Source: DQTL01 sp964396505
GTDB lineage: Bacteria; Bacteroidota; Bacteroidia; Flavobacteriales; Flavobacteriaceae
Direction of reading: 5' to 3'
Assembly (NCBI GenBank): GCA_964396505.1
Contig: CAYNFJ010000038.1
Span: 1-17,856, forward strand
DNA length: 17,856 nucleotides
Below the pieces are notes generated by a model. That model was not told the origin of the DNA. It saw only the letters and a list, made by a program, of their open reading frames with translations, and did not search any database. Position numbers and translations under genes: made by a program. This document shows, in pieces, positions 1 through 8,102 of this stretch. Numbering within the stretch: the stretch's first letter is position 1; every line of letters starts with the position of its first letter.

Positions 1-1353
1 AGTCGCCATTATTTTATCATTATTTTTAGTGAGATTGGCGGCATTAATTGTGTTAAATTCAGGATAGAAATCGTATAAATCGGTTTGCTCAGTATGATCA
101 TAAACCAAATCTATGATAAAATCTCCAAAATTATAACCGGCTCCCAATGCATATCCTGTTGGGTTATCGCTGGCAATACTATTGATAAAGGGTGTTTTTT
201 CATAGCTGTAACCACCTCGAACACTGAACGATTTTATACGCCATTCAGTTCCCAATTGTACTTTATACGTGTTTTGTAAAAAAGAATTGATATTGGAATT
301 TTCATCTGTAAAATCAGGTTTGGGGTTTAAGTGTATTCCTTTGTAATTTTTCCGGCTAAAATCGGCGCTAATCAGTCCTGATTTACCAAAAACATAAGAA
401 ATGCTGGCAGTTGTTTTACTAGGAGTTCTCAAATTGTATTCATAGGTAAGAATTTTATCTTTGTTATTTTCATAAGCAGGAGGATCGTTGCTGTAAAGCA
501 CATTATAATATCCTACATAGTCCGAATCATCTTCAGCAAAAATATTGGATTCTTCATACACTTCGTACCAAACCGGTGAGTAATAGGATAAGCCCAACCG
601 GAAATTCTGGGTCATTCTGTAGATAAAACCTACCCCGAGAGAAAACCCATCGGCTGTGACTTTTTGCCAAAATTTTTCTAAAGCATCTACACTGTTGCTA
701 TTTCCATCATTTGCCAATTCATGACGACTGCTTTCCTCATTAAATTCGACATTATAGGAATTTAAAGCCACTCCTAAAAAGAGATTTTCATTAAATCTAG
801 CAGCTAAGGCAAAATTGAGTTTTGCATTTTTACCGGAGGTAAAGTTTTTATATGTTTGGTCTTCCAGATTGGTATAATGTATGGTATTATCAGAAGGATC
901 CTCTGTCCAGGTAGGTTCTGAAATACCACTGGCAATCCAATTATTTTTAAAATTGTTTACTATTTCGTAGTTTAAACTTAGACTAATTCTATTAATTCCT
1001 TCTGTAAAATCATCATCATCAAACAAAAGAATACCACCGGCTTGAGAAAGATTAAAACTATCTGTAGTGTTGTCATTTCTATTTCCGTAAAAATCAGTTT
1101 GTAAATCAAGCCTGTCATAAGCTAAGGTAAATGAAGCACTACTGTTGTTAAATACGGCGGCTCCTGCCGGATTTATGGAAATGGCATTTAAGTCACCTCC
1201 TAATGACCCAAAAGCACCTTTTAAAGCCATAGAACGGGCAGTTCCTTGATTGTTTTCATTGGTTAATAGTACGCCAAAATCACTATACCCTAGGACTTGA
1301 GCATTCATTGTAAAAATAGCTAATAGGCTAAGTGTAAGAAATATTTTTTTCAT
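1..1353 (-). CDS. OmpP1/FadL/TodX-type outer-membrane transporter, C-terminus cut by window edge
   Basis: The minus strand is open without a stop from ATG at 1353 down to base 1, giving 451 codons and no stop codon in the window. The protein begins with a signal peptide (MKKIFLTLSLLAIFTMNAQ). A region typical of Bacteroidota OmpP1/FadL proteins follows, with ARSMALKGAFGSLGGDLNA at residues 39-57 and NPAG at 61-64. The rest alternates aromatic and polar residues as expected for a long beta-barrel. Family members form outer-membrane channels for hydrophobic compounds such as fatty acids or aromatics; the substrate cannot be read from the sequence. No clear promoter lies in the 80 bp upstream, which instead hold a hairpin, so it may be read through from the lipoprotein gene behind it. 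The family call is from recognisable sequence; the function is family knowledge. Confidence 0.85.
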   Translation of the reverse strand, partial: MKKIFLTLSLLAIFTMNAQVLGYSDFGVLLTNENNQGTARSMALKGAFGSLGGDLNAISINPAGAAVFNNSSASFTLAYDRLDLQTDFYGNRNDNTTDSFNLSQAGGILLFDDDDFTEGINRISLSLNYEIVNNFKNNWIASGISEPTWTEDPSDNTIHYTNLEDQTYKNFTSGKNAKLNFALAARFNENLFLGVALNSYNVEFNEESSRHELANDGNSNSVDALEKFWQKVTADGFSLGVGFIYRMTQNFRLGLSYYSPVWYEVYEESNIFAEDDSDYVGYYNVLYSNDPPAYENNKDKILTYEYNLRTPSKTTASISYVFGKSGLISADFSRKNYKGIHLNPKPDFTDENSNINSFLQNTYKVQLGTEWRIKSFSVRGGYSYEKTPFINSIASDNPTGYALGAGYNFGDFIIDLVYDHTEQTDLYDFYPEFNTINAANLTKNNDKIMAT

Positions 1354-1374
1354 AAGAATTGATTAGATATAAAT

Positions 1375-1409
1375 ACACACTTCTCTGTAAGTTAAACGGA
1401 GAAGTGTGT
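1375..1409 (-). terminator. Hairpin between the lipoprotein gene and the OmpP1/FadL gene
   Basis: Arms at 1375-1387 and 1397-1409 pair over 13 bp (one G-U) around a 9-nt loop. The stem core is ACACACTTCTC/GAGAAGTGTGT. On the plus strand it is followed by TGTTTTTTC; on the minus strand, the direction of both flanking genes, the tail is only ATTTATATC. It could attenuate read-through from the lipoprotein gene into the porin gene, but the better T-tract faces the other way, so the orientation is uncertain. Confidence 0.5.
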
Positions 1410-1433
1410 TGTTTTTTCGATAGAAACATTTTT

Positions 1434-2825
1434 TTAACGTCTGCCTCTGGATGAATGACCTCTGGATGAACCTCTACTGCTAGATGAAGATCTAGAAGAA
1501 CCGGATGTATGTGAAGACGAATGACTTCTATTACCGGATCCGGAAGAATAACTTCTATGAGTTGAAGTGCTTTGGTGTGAATTAGTTCTAGGACTGTACG
1601 TGCTTCTGGGTGTTGAAGTTCTAGGACTACTATTAACGTTATTTCTAGGGCTTTCAATTCTAGGTCTCGTACTGGTTCTAGGCGTAGAAGTGCCTCTAGG
1701 ATTTACATTGTGTTGTGTTCTAGGTTGGGTATTCGTTCTAGGCGTAGAAGTACCTCTGGGATTTACATTGTGTTGTGTTCTAGGTCTAGTATTCGTTCTA
1801 GGTGTGGAAGTTCCTCTAGGGCTTACATTGTGTTGTGTTCTAGGTTGGGTATTCGTTCTAGGTGTAGAAGTACCTCTAGGACTTACACTGTGCTGTGTTC
1901 TGGGTCTCGTATTCGTTCTAGGTGTAGAAGTACCTCTAGGACTTACATTGTGTTGTGTTCTAGGTCTCGTACTGGTTCTGGGAGTAGAAGTGCCTCTGGG
2001 ATTTATAGGTCGGGGTCTTATGATGCTTCCGCTGCCTCTGATAATGGAATGGTTTCTTCCATTATGGTTTACATTTGCCACGCTACGGCTAAAACTTCTT
2101 CTGCCGCCTACTCGTGCGTTATAACCGGCTCTACGACCATAGCGATTGTAATACCTGGGATAGTAGTAATAATTGTCGTAGTAATAATTATTGTAACCAT
2201 AACCTCCGTAATAGTATGGATTGTAATATCCATAGCCATAATACGGGTTATACGCATAGCCACCGTAGTAATAGTTTGTATAGAATGACCAAGAGAAATA
2301 AGGTCTGTAAGGTCTGTAATAGTAATATGGATAATAGCCCCAGTCATAGTATCCCCAATCATAATAACCATAATAAGAAGGAGCGTGATAAGGGTGATAC
2401 CAATAGTCATAATTGACGTGATAGGTTATATTGACATCTTGCGTATCATATCCCCAAGAAGCATTACTTTGTTCCGATGTATCTTCATCTTCATTGTATT
2501 CCTGATCCGTATCATTATTATACTTTTCGTCGGATGAATATTCATCGGGATCTAAGATAATATCATCGTCTTCAACAGCTTCTTCTTCATATTTTTTAAG
2601 TTCTTGAGCAAAGTAGTTATCATCATCAGAAGTATCTTTGGATGCTTTTTTGGTTACTACTGTTTTTTTAACAACAACTTCTTTTGTAGTCGATGGGGAA
2701 GCATAAATGCCATCATCAACCTGAGCCGTTCCTTTATAAGAACTACAGGAGCTAAGAACAAGACCTAGTAATAAAACAAATACTAGTCCGTGTCTTTTAT
2801 GGAGTATCGGGTTAAAATTTTTCAT
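1434..2825 (-). CDS. Tyr-rich, Pro/Arg-repeat lipoprotein of unknown function
   Basis: This is a 463-residue protein of unknown function with strongly zoned composition. Residues 1-27 are a lipoprotein signal ending in the lipobox LSSC (lipidated Cys27), with no obvious acidic export signal just after the Cys. Residues about 64-120 are very acidic. Residues 141-230 are about half tyrosine (43 of 90 by hand count), mixed with Gly, Asn, Pro and Trp. Residues 276-375 are five 20-residue repeats of the form PRGTSTPRTNTRPRTQHNVS, followed by a partial sixth unit. The tail, 400-463, is Ser/Arg/His/Gly-rich and ends RGRR. I recall Tyr-rich proteins beside proS in flavobacteria carrying the low-complexity label 'vitellogenin II precursor', which says nothing about role. 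A structural or adhesive envelope role is speculation. The start at 2825 is set by the signal peptide. Confidence 0.85.
   Translation of the reverse strand: MKNFNPILHKRHGLVFVLLLGLVLSSCSSYKGTAQVDDGIYASPSTTKEVVVKKTVVTKKASKDTSDDDNYFAQELKKYEEEAVEDDDIILDPDEYSSDEKYNNDTDQEYNEDEDTSEQSNASWGYDTQDVNITYHVNYDYWYHPYHAPSYYGYYDWGYYDWGYYPYYYYRPYRPYFSWSFYTNYYYGGYAYNPYYGYGYYNPYYYGGYGYNNYYYDNYYYYPRYYNRYGRRAGYNARVGGRRSFSRSVANVNHNGRNHSIIRGSGSIIRPRPINPRGTSTPRTSTRPRTQHNVSPRGTSTPRTNTRPRTQHSVSPRGTSTPRTNTQPRTQHNVSPRGTSTPRTNTRPRTQHNVNPRGTSTPRTNTQPRTQHNVNPRGTSTPRTSTRPRIESPRNNVNSSPRTSTPRSTYSPRTNSHQSTSTHRSYSSGSGNRSHSSSHTSGSSRSSSSSRGSSRGHSSRGRR
1659..2000 (-). repeat. 60-bp coding tandem repeat, five full units plus a partial
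   Basis: Five consecutive 60-bp units (1701-2000 in protein phase) and a 42-bp partial unit (1659-1700) encode the 20-residue Pro/Arg/Thr repeat of the lipoprotein. The units differ mostly at synonymous positions: the Gly of PRGT is written GGC, GGT and GGA in different units. The array therefore looks old and constrained at the protein level rather than freshly duplicated. The period and low complexity leave several frames open on both strands. Confidence 0.92.
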
Positions 2826-2890
2826 AATTTGAAGTTTTAAATTGTTAGAACTATAAAAATAATTAGATTTGCTGAATTATTTTCATCAAT

Positions 2891-2898
2891 CAAATATA
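2891..2898 (-). promoter_or_regulatory. Putative -7 box for the lipoprotein gene
   Basis: On the minus strand this reads TATATTTG, an exact match to the Bacteroidota -7 consensus TAnnTTTG. Transcription would begin near 2884, about 60 nt before the lipoprotein start codon. No well-spaced TTG (-33) is visible upstream. It forms one half of an inverted repeat with the proS -7 box. Confidence 0.5.
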
Positions 2899-2901
2899 CA
2901 C

Positions 2902-2909
2902 AATATTTG
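2902..2909 (+). promoter_or_regulatory. Putative -7 box for proS
   Basis: AATATTTG matches TAnnTTTG at all but the first base and would start transcription about 9 nt before the proS ATG at 2925. No TTG lies at a good distance upstream, so this is a moderate call. A TTG in the proS frame at 2907 falls inside this box, which argues against using it as the start codon. Confidence 0.4.
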
Positions 2910-2924
2910 TGCCAAATTATAACT

Positions 2925-4400
2925 ATGAGCAAAAAACTCACAAAACGAAGCGAAGATTATTCAAAATGGTATAACGAATTGGTTATCAAGGCTGATTTAG
3001 CAGAGAATTCTGCCGTAAGAGGTATGATGGTAATCAAGCCATACGGATATGCAATATGGGAAAAAATGCAAGCAGAATTGGACAAAATGTTCAAAGAAAC
3101 AGGACATCAAAATGCGTATTTTCCGCTTTTTATTCCCAAATCATTCTTTAGTAAAGAAGCCAGTCACGTTGATGGTTTTGCCAAGGAGTGTGCAGTAGTA
3201 ACCCATTATCGGTTGAAAAATGCGGAAGATGGTTCCGGAATTGTCGTGGATGAAAATGCCAAATTGGAAGAAGAACTTATTGTGAGACCTACCTCTGAAA
3301 CCATTATATGGGATACTTATAAAAGATGGGTACAATCATATAGAGATCTTCCGTTATTGATAAATCAATGGGCCAATGTGGTGCGTTGGGAAATGCGAAC
3401 TCGTCTTTTTTTAAGAACGGCAGAGTTTTTATGGCAAGAAGGACACACGGCTCATGCCACCAAAGAAGAGGCTTTGGAAGAGGCGCAGAAGATGCATGAA
3501 GTTTATACGCGTTTTGCCGAAGATTTTATGGCAATTCCCATTATTAAAGGAGCAAAATCTGAAAATGAACGTTTTGCCGGAGCATTGGAAACATTTACCA
3601 TTGAAGCATTGATGCAGGATGGAAAAGCCTTGCAAGCCGGAACTTCTCATTTTTTAGGACAAAATTTTGCCAAAGCATTTGATGTGAAATTTGCTAATAA
3701 AGAAGGAGGTTTAGATTATGTATGGGCAACTTCTTGGGGTGTGACTACTCGATTAATAGGGGCTTTGATCATGACACATTCTGATGATAGTGGTTTGGTT
3801 TTGCCTCCAAATTTAGCTCCTTATCAAGTGGTGGTTGTACCTATTTATAAAACAGAAGAGCAGTTACAAGCCATTTCAGAACGCGTAAATGCGATTATGA
3901 AGGATTTGCGTAAAAAAGGGATTTCAGTGAAATTTGATAATAGAACCACACACAAGCCCGGATGGAAATTTGCCGAATATGAACTAAAAGGAGTTCCTTT
4001 GCGATTGGCAATGGGTGGTAGAGATTTGGAAAATGGCACTATTGAAATAGCTCGTAGAGATACTTTTGAAAAAGTGACGATTGCCCAATCGGAAGTAGTT
4101 TCTAAAGTTGCTTCATTACTTCAGGAGATTCAAGAAAATTTATTTTCTAAAGCCAAAACTTTTAGAGATGATCATATTACCAAAGTAGCTAATTTTGATG
4201 AATTTAAAGAAGTGTTGAATACTAAGGGTGGTTTTATTTCCGCTCATTGGGATGGAACCATAGAAACAGAGAAAAAAATCAAAGAATTGACCAAAGCGAC
4301 CTTGAGATGTATCCCGTTGGATGCCGTAGAAGAGGAGGGAACCTGCGTTTTGACCGGAAAACCTTCACATAAACGTGTGCTTTTTGCAAAAGCATATTAA
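2925..4400 (+). CDS. proS: Proline--tRNA ligase, archaeal/eukaryote-type
   Basis: Class II synthetase that charges tRNA-Pro with proline using ATP, in the cytoplasm. From ATG 2925 it is 491 residues. The class II signatures are visible: the substrate loop RPTSE (121-125), motif 2 with RWE (154-156), and motif 3 GVTTR (272-276). An anticodon-binding domain and a C-terminal extension ending in the free tyrosine FAKAY follow, all typical of the short archaeal/eukaryote-like ProRS without the bacterial editing insertion. I chose 2925 (MSKKLTKRSEDYSKW) because it matches the usual flavobacterial N-terminus; an upstream in-frame TTG at 2907 lies in the promoter. Only two cysteines (462, 474) remain in the C-terminal domain, which binds zinc through four cysteines in some relatives. 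tRNA-Glu and rpsT follow. Confidence 0.97.
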   Translation: MSKKLTKRSEDYSKWYNELVIKADLAENSAVRGMMVIKPYGYAIWEKMQAELDKMFKETGHQNAYFPLFIPKSFFSKEASHVDGFAKECAVVTHYRLKNAEDGSGIVVDENAKLEEELIVRPTSETIIWDTYKRWVQSYRDLPLLINQWANVVRWEMRTRLFLRTAEFLWQEGHTAHATKEEALEEAQKMHEVYTRFAEDFMAIPIIKGAKSENERFAGALETFTIEALMQDGKALQAGTSHFLGQNFAKAFDVKFANKEGGLDYVWATSWGVTTRLIGALIMTHSDDSGLVLPPNLAPYQVVVVPIYKTEEQLQAISERVNAIMKDLRKKGISVKFDNRTTHKPGWKFAEYELKGVPLRLAMGGRDLENGTIEIARRDTFEKVTIAQSEVVSKVASLLQEIQENLFSKAKTFRDDHITKVANFDEFKEVLNTKGGFISAHWDGTIETEKKIKELTKATLRCIPLDAVEEEGTCVLTGKPSHKRVLFAKAY

Positions 4401-4417
4401 ATTTTTAGATAAAAATT

Positions 4418-4446
4418 TTGCTGAACAAAAAATAGTTGTATTTTTG
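4418..4446 (+). promoter_or_regulatory. Promoter for tRNA-Glu and probably rpsT
   Basis: TTG at 4418-4420 (within TTTTG), an 18-nt spacer, then TATTTTTG at 4439-4446 give a full match to the Bacteroidota TTG/TAnnTTTG promoter. Transcription would begin near 4453, about 20 nt before the mature tRNA. Confidence 0.7.
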
Positions 4447-4474
4447 CACTCGCTTTGAGCAGAAGAATATTCTT

Positions 4475-4546
4475 GGCCCGTTCGTCTATCGGCTAGGACG
4501 CCAGGTTTTCATCCTGGTAAGAGGGGTTCGATTCCCCTACGGGCTA
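4475..4546 (+). tRNA. tRNA-Glu (anticodon UUC)
   Basis: A full cloverleaf can be folded by hand. The acceptor stem pairs GGCCCGT (4475-4481) with ACGGGCT (4539-4545), including one G-U pair. The anticodon stem CCAGG/CCTGG (4501-4505/4513-4517) holds loop TTTTCAT with anticodon TTC at 4508-4510. The T stem AGGGG/CCCCT encloses TTCGATT. The discriminator is A4546 and the CCA end is not fully encoded (next bases CAA), so it must be added after transcription. Confidence 0.96.
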
Positions 4547-4600
4547 CAATTTTAATTATTTGGTTTTCAAATAATTTTTATAATATAAATCATTTGTAAG

Positions 4601-4855
4601 ATGGCAAATCATAAATCAGCGTTAAAGAGAATTAGAAGTAACGAAAAAAGAAGAGTTCGTAACAGATATCAGCATAAAACCACACGTAATGCTATAAGAG
4701 ATTTACGTGCTATGGAAGTAAAAGCCGATGCCGAAGTTAAATTGAAAGAAATCGTTTCAATGCTCGATAAAATCGCTAAGAATAATATTATTCACAAAAA
4801 TAAAGCGGCTAATTTAAAATCTAAATTGACCAAATTTGTGGCCGGTTTAGCTTAA
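4601..4855 (+). CDS. rpsT: 30S ribosomal protein S20
   Basis: An 84-residue, strongly basic protein starting MANHKSALKRIRSNEKRRVR, the canonical S20 N-terminus, with the usual helical-hairpin length. S20 binds 16S rRNA early in small-subunit assembly. It lies 54 bp downstream of tRNA-Glu in the same direction. No separate promoter is obvious, so tRNA and rpsT probably share the promoter at 4418-4446. A terminator hairpin follows 26 bp after the stop. Confidence 0.97.
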   Translation: MANHKSALKRIRSNEKRRVRNRYQHKTTRNAIRDLRAMEVKADAEVKLKEIVSMLDKIAKNNIIHKNKAANLKSKLTKFVAGLA

Positions 4856-4881
4856 AAGAAACCTAAGATATTACTTTATAG

Positions 4882-4918
4882 AAGTGTTCTGTTTTTGAAA
4901 ATAGAACACTTTTTTTAT
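4882..4918 (+). terminator. Rho-independent terminator after rpsT
   Basis: The stem AAGTGTTCT (4882-4890) pairs with AGAACACTT (4903-4911) around a 12-nt loop and runs directly into a T-tract (TTTTTTTATTT). It ends the rpsT transcript. rodA converges from the other side and ends at 4928; read on minus the same hairpin lacks a T-tail, so it is at best weakly bidirectional. Confidence 0.85.
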
Positions 4919-4927
4919 TTCTGAATC

Positions 4928-6223
4928 TTATAGGACATTCGTTTGGTTCGCATCCAATTTGATAAAGATAAACAGCAAAATAGTAAATCCCCATAAAGAA
5001 GAACCTCCGTAACTAAAGAAGGGCAACGGAATTCCTACGGTGGGTAATAAATCCATCACCATTCCTATATTGATGGCAAAATGAAAAAACAGGATGCTCG
5101 CTACACTATATCCGTAAATTCTACTAAATTTTGATTTTTGTTTTTCTGCCCGGTGAATAATTAATACAATTAATAAGATGAATAGGATAATAACCAAGCT
5201 GCTTCCTACAAATCCAAATTCTTCTCCAATACTACTGAAAATATAATCGGTATGTTGTTCCGGTACAAATTTTCCATTGGTTCTATCGCCTTCTAAAAAA
5301 CCTTTACCCAACAAGCCACCCGATGCAATGGTTTTGATAGATTGATCATTGTTAAACCCGTAGGTTCGCTTTAAACGTTTTAATTTTTTAGGATTCTTTT
5401 CCAATCGCAACCATAAAGCCAATCGATCTTTTTGATGGGTTTTAAGTACGTTTTTATGTAAATAACGACTGCCTATTGTAATGACAAGAACGCTTATAAT
5501 TATTCCGATTACAGCAGGCCAATTCCTTCTAAAAAATAAATTTTGCCGTTTATAAGCGTAATAAAAAAGAATGGCTAAAAGGATAAAAGTAATCAATAAG
5601 GTGTTGTTTACTCCATATTTTATTGTACTGATAAAAATGAGCGTCATTACGAACAATCCACTAAAAAATTGGATGGATAAACCTTCCCGAAGCAATACAA
5701 AAATAAAGGCAAAATAAACAATAGCAGATCCAAAATCAGGCTGAAAAAGAATTAATGTAAAAGGGAGGAATAAGATAATTAATACATTTTTAAAATCGTT
5801 TATTTTTTTAATATCAAAGAGATTATCACTCATTATTTTTGCCACAGCCAAAGAGGTTGTTGCCTTGACAAACTCTGCAGGTTGCAAACTGAAACTGCCA
5901 AAGGAAAACCAAGCGGTCTGTCCATTAATAGTTTTTCCGAAGACAAACAGCCCTATCAAAAACAATAGTGAAATGATATAAAAGACACTGGAAAAACGTT
6001 CGTAAAATGAGGCTTCTATAGAGAGGATTAACACAATTAGTACAATACTTAAGATTATGAATAAGAGTTGTTTGCCATAGTGAGTGCTAAAATCAAAAAG
6101 TTCAGTTCCTTCAGAAAAAGTGGTGGCATAGATGCTGAACCAACCTAAAGCCACTAGTATAAAATACAAGAGTATGATACCCCAATCCAGTTCTAATAAT
6201 ATGTTTGATTTATTTCGTAACAT
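4928..6223 (-). CDS. rodA: Peptidoglycan glycosyltransferase RodA (SEDS family)
   Basis: A 431-residue integral membrane protein with about ten hydrophobic segments. SEDS proteins polymerise lipid II into glycan strands; RodA does this with PBP2 during cell elongation. The conserved loop VPEQHTDYIFSSIGEEFG is present, with the presumed catalytic Asp at 326. SGGLLGKGF (301-309) and the C-terminal GIPLPFFSYGGSS (397-409) are also family signatures. A charged loop with paired Lys/Arg at about 278-286 resembles what I recall of Bacteroidota RodA. Its start codon lies inside the end of mrdA (14-nt overlap), suggesting translational coupling so that the polymerase and its cognate transpeptidase are made together. 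It is the last gene of the elongasome cluster. Confidence 0.96.
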   Translation of the reverse strand: MLRNKSNILLELDWGIILLYFILVALGWFSIYATTFSEGTELFDFSTHYGKQLLFIILSIVLIVLILSIEASFYERFSSVFYIISLLFLIGLFVFGKTINGQTAWFSFGSFSLQPAEFVKATTSLAVAKIMSDNLFDIKKINDFKNVLIILFLPFTLILFQPDFGSAIVYFAFIFVLLREGLSIQFFSGLFVMTLIFISTIKYGVNNTLLITFILLAILFYYAYKRQNLFFRRNWPAVIGIIISVLVITIGSRYLHKNVLKTHQKDRLALWLRLEKNPKKLKRLKRTYGFNNDQSIKTIASGGLLGKGFLEGDRTNGKFVPEQHTDYIFSSIGEEFGFVGSSLVIILFILLIVLIIHRAEKQKSKFSRIYGYSVASILFFHFAINIGMVMDLLPTVGIPLPFFSYGGSSLWGFTILLFIFIKLDANQTNVL

Positions 6224-8102
6224 CGGTAGGAAGTACTTCTAATTGTCGGTTGTATTGTTCTTCATAAAGATTGATGTCATGTACGCGTTTTTCACGCCAC
6301 TCATTTTCAATACTTTTATGTAAGTATTTTTCTATCATTAAACTGGCGACGGGTGCTGCTATTCTAGAACCAAATCCGCCATTTTCAACAAATACGGCAA
6401 TCGCTATTTTAGGATTATCTTTTGGAGCAAAGGCTATAAAGATGGAATGATCGGCTAATTTGATTTTTTCGCCTTCTTTTTTGATGAAATTTTCAACCGT
6501 TCCTGTTTTTCCACAGATTTCCAAACCTTTTACTTGAGAGTAATAGGCTGTTCCTCCTTTTTTTTCAAAAACCAATTGCATTCCGTTTATAACCGGTTCA
6601 AAATATGTTGCATCAATACCGGTATTTTTGGGGATTGTAAATTTTGGATTATCGATGGGCTTGTCGTCAATTTTTTTAACGATATGTGGTGTAAAATAGT
6701 AGCCTCTATTGGCAATGGCAGCCGTCATATTAGCTAATTGGATGGGAGTGGTAAGGATTTCCCCTTGTCCAATGGCATTGGATATGGTGGTGACAGCTTT
6801 CCAATTTTTCATTGGATAATACCGGTCATAGTAGGCAGCATCGGGTATGAGACCTTTTTGTCCTACCGGTAAATCGTATCCTAAATAATTACCCAATCCG
6901 AATTTTTTTACCTGTTGACTCCAATGGTTCATCCCTTCGGCAGCGGTTGCATATTTTTCAATAGATTTGCGATAAGCAATGGAAAAATAGGTGTTGCAAG
7001 ACCTGTAAATGGCTTCTTCTAGTTTTAAAGGTCTTCCAAAACTGTGGCAATGGCAACCCATAAAGGCTTGTGTCCTGACACCATACTTATAACCTCCATA
7101 ACATTTGGTAGTAGTATTTACCGTAATGACGCCTTCTTGTAATGCAATTAATCCATTGAGCATTTTAAAAGTAGATCCGGGCGAATATTGAGCCTGTAAA
7201 CTGCGGTCAAAAAGCGGTTTATTGAATTGGTCTAAATAGAGTTTATTAAAATTTTTGGATCGCTCTCTTCCCACCATTAAGTTTGGATTGTAACTGGGAG
7301 CTGTGATTAAGGCCAAAATTTCGCCCGATCGTGGTTCGATGGCTACAATTCCTCCTCTTTTATTTTGCAACAACCATTCGCCATATTGTTGTAAATCAAT
7401 ATCAATACTCAATGTAAGGTCTTTACCGGCAATAGCAAGTGTGTCATATTTTCCGTTTTTGTAACTCCCTATTTCTTTGTTTAGAATATTTCGTTTGATG
7501 TATTTAACGCCTTTAGTTCCTCTTAAAATAGGTTCATAGTATTTTTCAACACCCTGATAGCCAATTAATTCACCTGCTTGGTAATAAGGGCTCTCTTTTG
7601 CCATAGTTTCATTTACTTGACTGATATAACCCAAAACATTTGCTGCGGAATTATAAGGATATTCACGAAGCATCCTCTTTTGGATATAAAAGCCTTTGTA
7701 CCGGAACATTTTCTCTTGCAATACGGCAAAATCACTTTTCGCTAATTCTTGTACAAAAATAGAAGGCAACCAAGGGGAATATTTTTTTGCTTTTTTTACT
7801 TTCTTAATGAAATTTTCTTTGGAGATAGAAAGAAGTTTGCAGAATTCTAAGGTGTCAATTTCTCTAATCTCATTTGGAACGACCATAATATCATACGAAG
7901 TTTGATTGGCGACCAATAATTTCTTATTTCTATCATAAATATAACCCCTTCTCGGGTAATCATATTTGGCTCTAACTGCGGCATTATTGAGTGGATTGCT
8001 ACGGAATGAATCATCTAAAATTTGTAGGTAAAACAAGCGTCCAATAAAGAACAATCCACTTGCTATAGTTAGAAAAACCAATATGAAACCCTTATTGCGC
8101 AT
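6210..8102 (-). CDS. mrdA: Penicillin-binding protein 2, elongation-specific transpeptidase
   Basis: A 630-residue class B PBP that cross-links peptidoglycan in the periplasm during lateral wall growth, partner of RodA. An N-terminal membrane anchor (about 7-27) is followed by the pedestal domain starting RAKYDYPRRGYIYDRN (44-59). The transpeptidase domain has SxxK as STFK (catalytic Ser310, Lys313), SxN as SCN (368-370) and KTG at 532-534. A cysteine/histidine group (C334 and CHCH at 350-353) lies just before SCN, in the region where some PBP2s hold a metal site. The gene overlaps mreD by 11 nt at its start and rodA by 14 nt at its end. Confidence 0.96.
   Translation of the reverse strand: MRNKGFILVFLTIASGLFFIGRLFYLQILDDSFRSNPLNNAAVRAKYDYPRRGYIYDRNKKLLVANQTSYDIMVVPNEIREIDTLEFCKLLSISKENFIKKVKKAKKYSPWLPSIFVQELAKSDFAVLQEKMFRYKGFYIQKRMLREYPYNSAANVLGYISQVNETMAKESPYYQAGELIGYQGVEKYYEPILRGTKGVKYIKRNILNKEIGSYKNGKYDTLAIAGKDLTLSIDIDLQQYGEWLLQNKRGGIVAIEPRSGEILALITAPSYNPNLMVGRERSKNFNKLYLDQFNKPLFDRSLQAQYSPGSTFKMLNGLIALQEGVITVNTTTKCYGGYKYGVRTQAFMGCHCHSFGRPLKLEEAIYRSCNTYFSIAYRKSIEKYATAAEGMNHWSQQVKKFGLGNYLGYDLPVGQKGLIPDAAYYDRYYPMKNWKAVTTISNAIGQGEILTTPIQLANMTAAIANRGYYFTPHIVKKIDDKPIDNPKFTIPKNTGIDATYFEPVINGMQLVFEKKGGTAYYSQVKGLEICGKTGTVENFIKKEGEKIKLADHSIFIAFAPKDNPKIAIAVFVENGGFGSRIAAPVASLMIEKYLHKSIENEWREKRVHDINLYEEQYNRQLEVLPTDVTK

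Noticed and set aside
1659..2000. Regularly spaced repeats as a possible CRISPR array
   Set aside because: The units are directly adjacent 60-bp tandem repeats with no unique spacers, and they lie inside a coding frame.
1567..2288. Two long plus-strand ORFs (185 and 192 codons) with repeated peptide patterns
   Set aside because: They are antisense shadows of the 60-bp repeat in the lipoprotein gene. Its period is a multiple of three, so stop-free frames recur in every unit. They have no plausible start region or protein features of their own.
2907..2924. TTG start giving six extra residues on ProRS
   Set aside because: It lies inside the candidate promoter -7 box, and MSKKL at 2925 is the usual family start.
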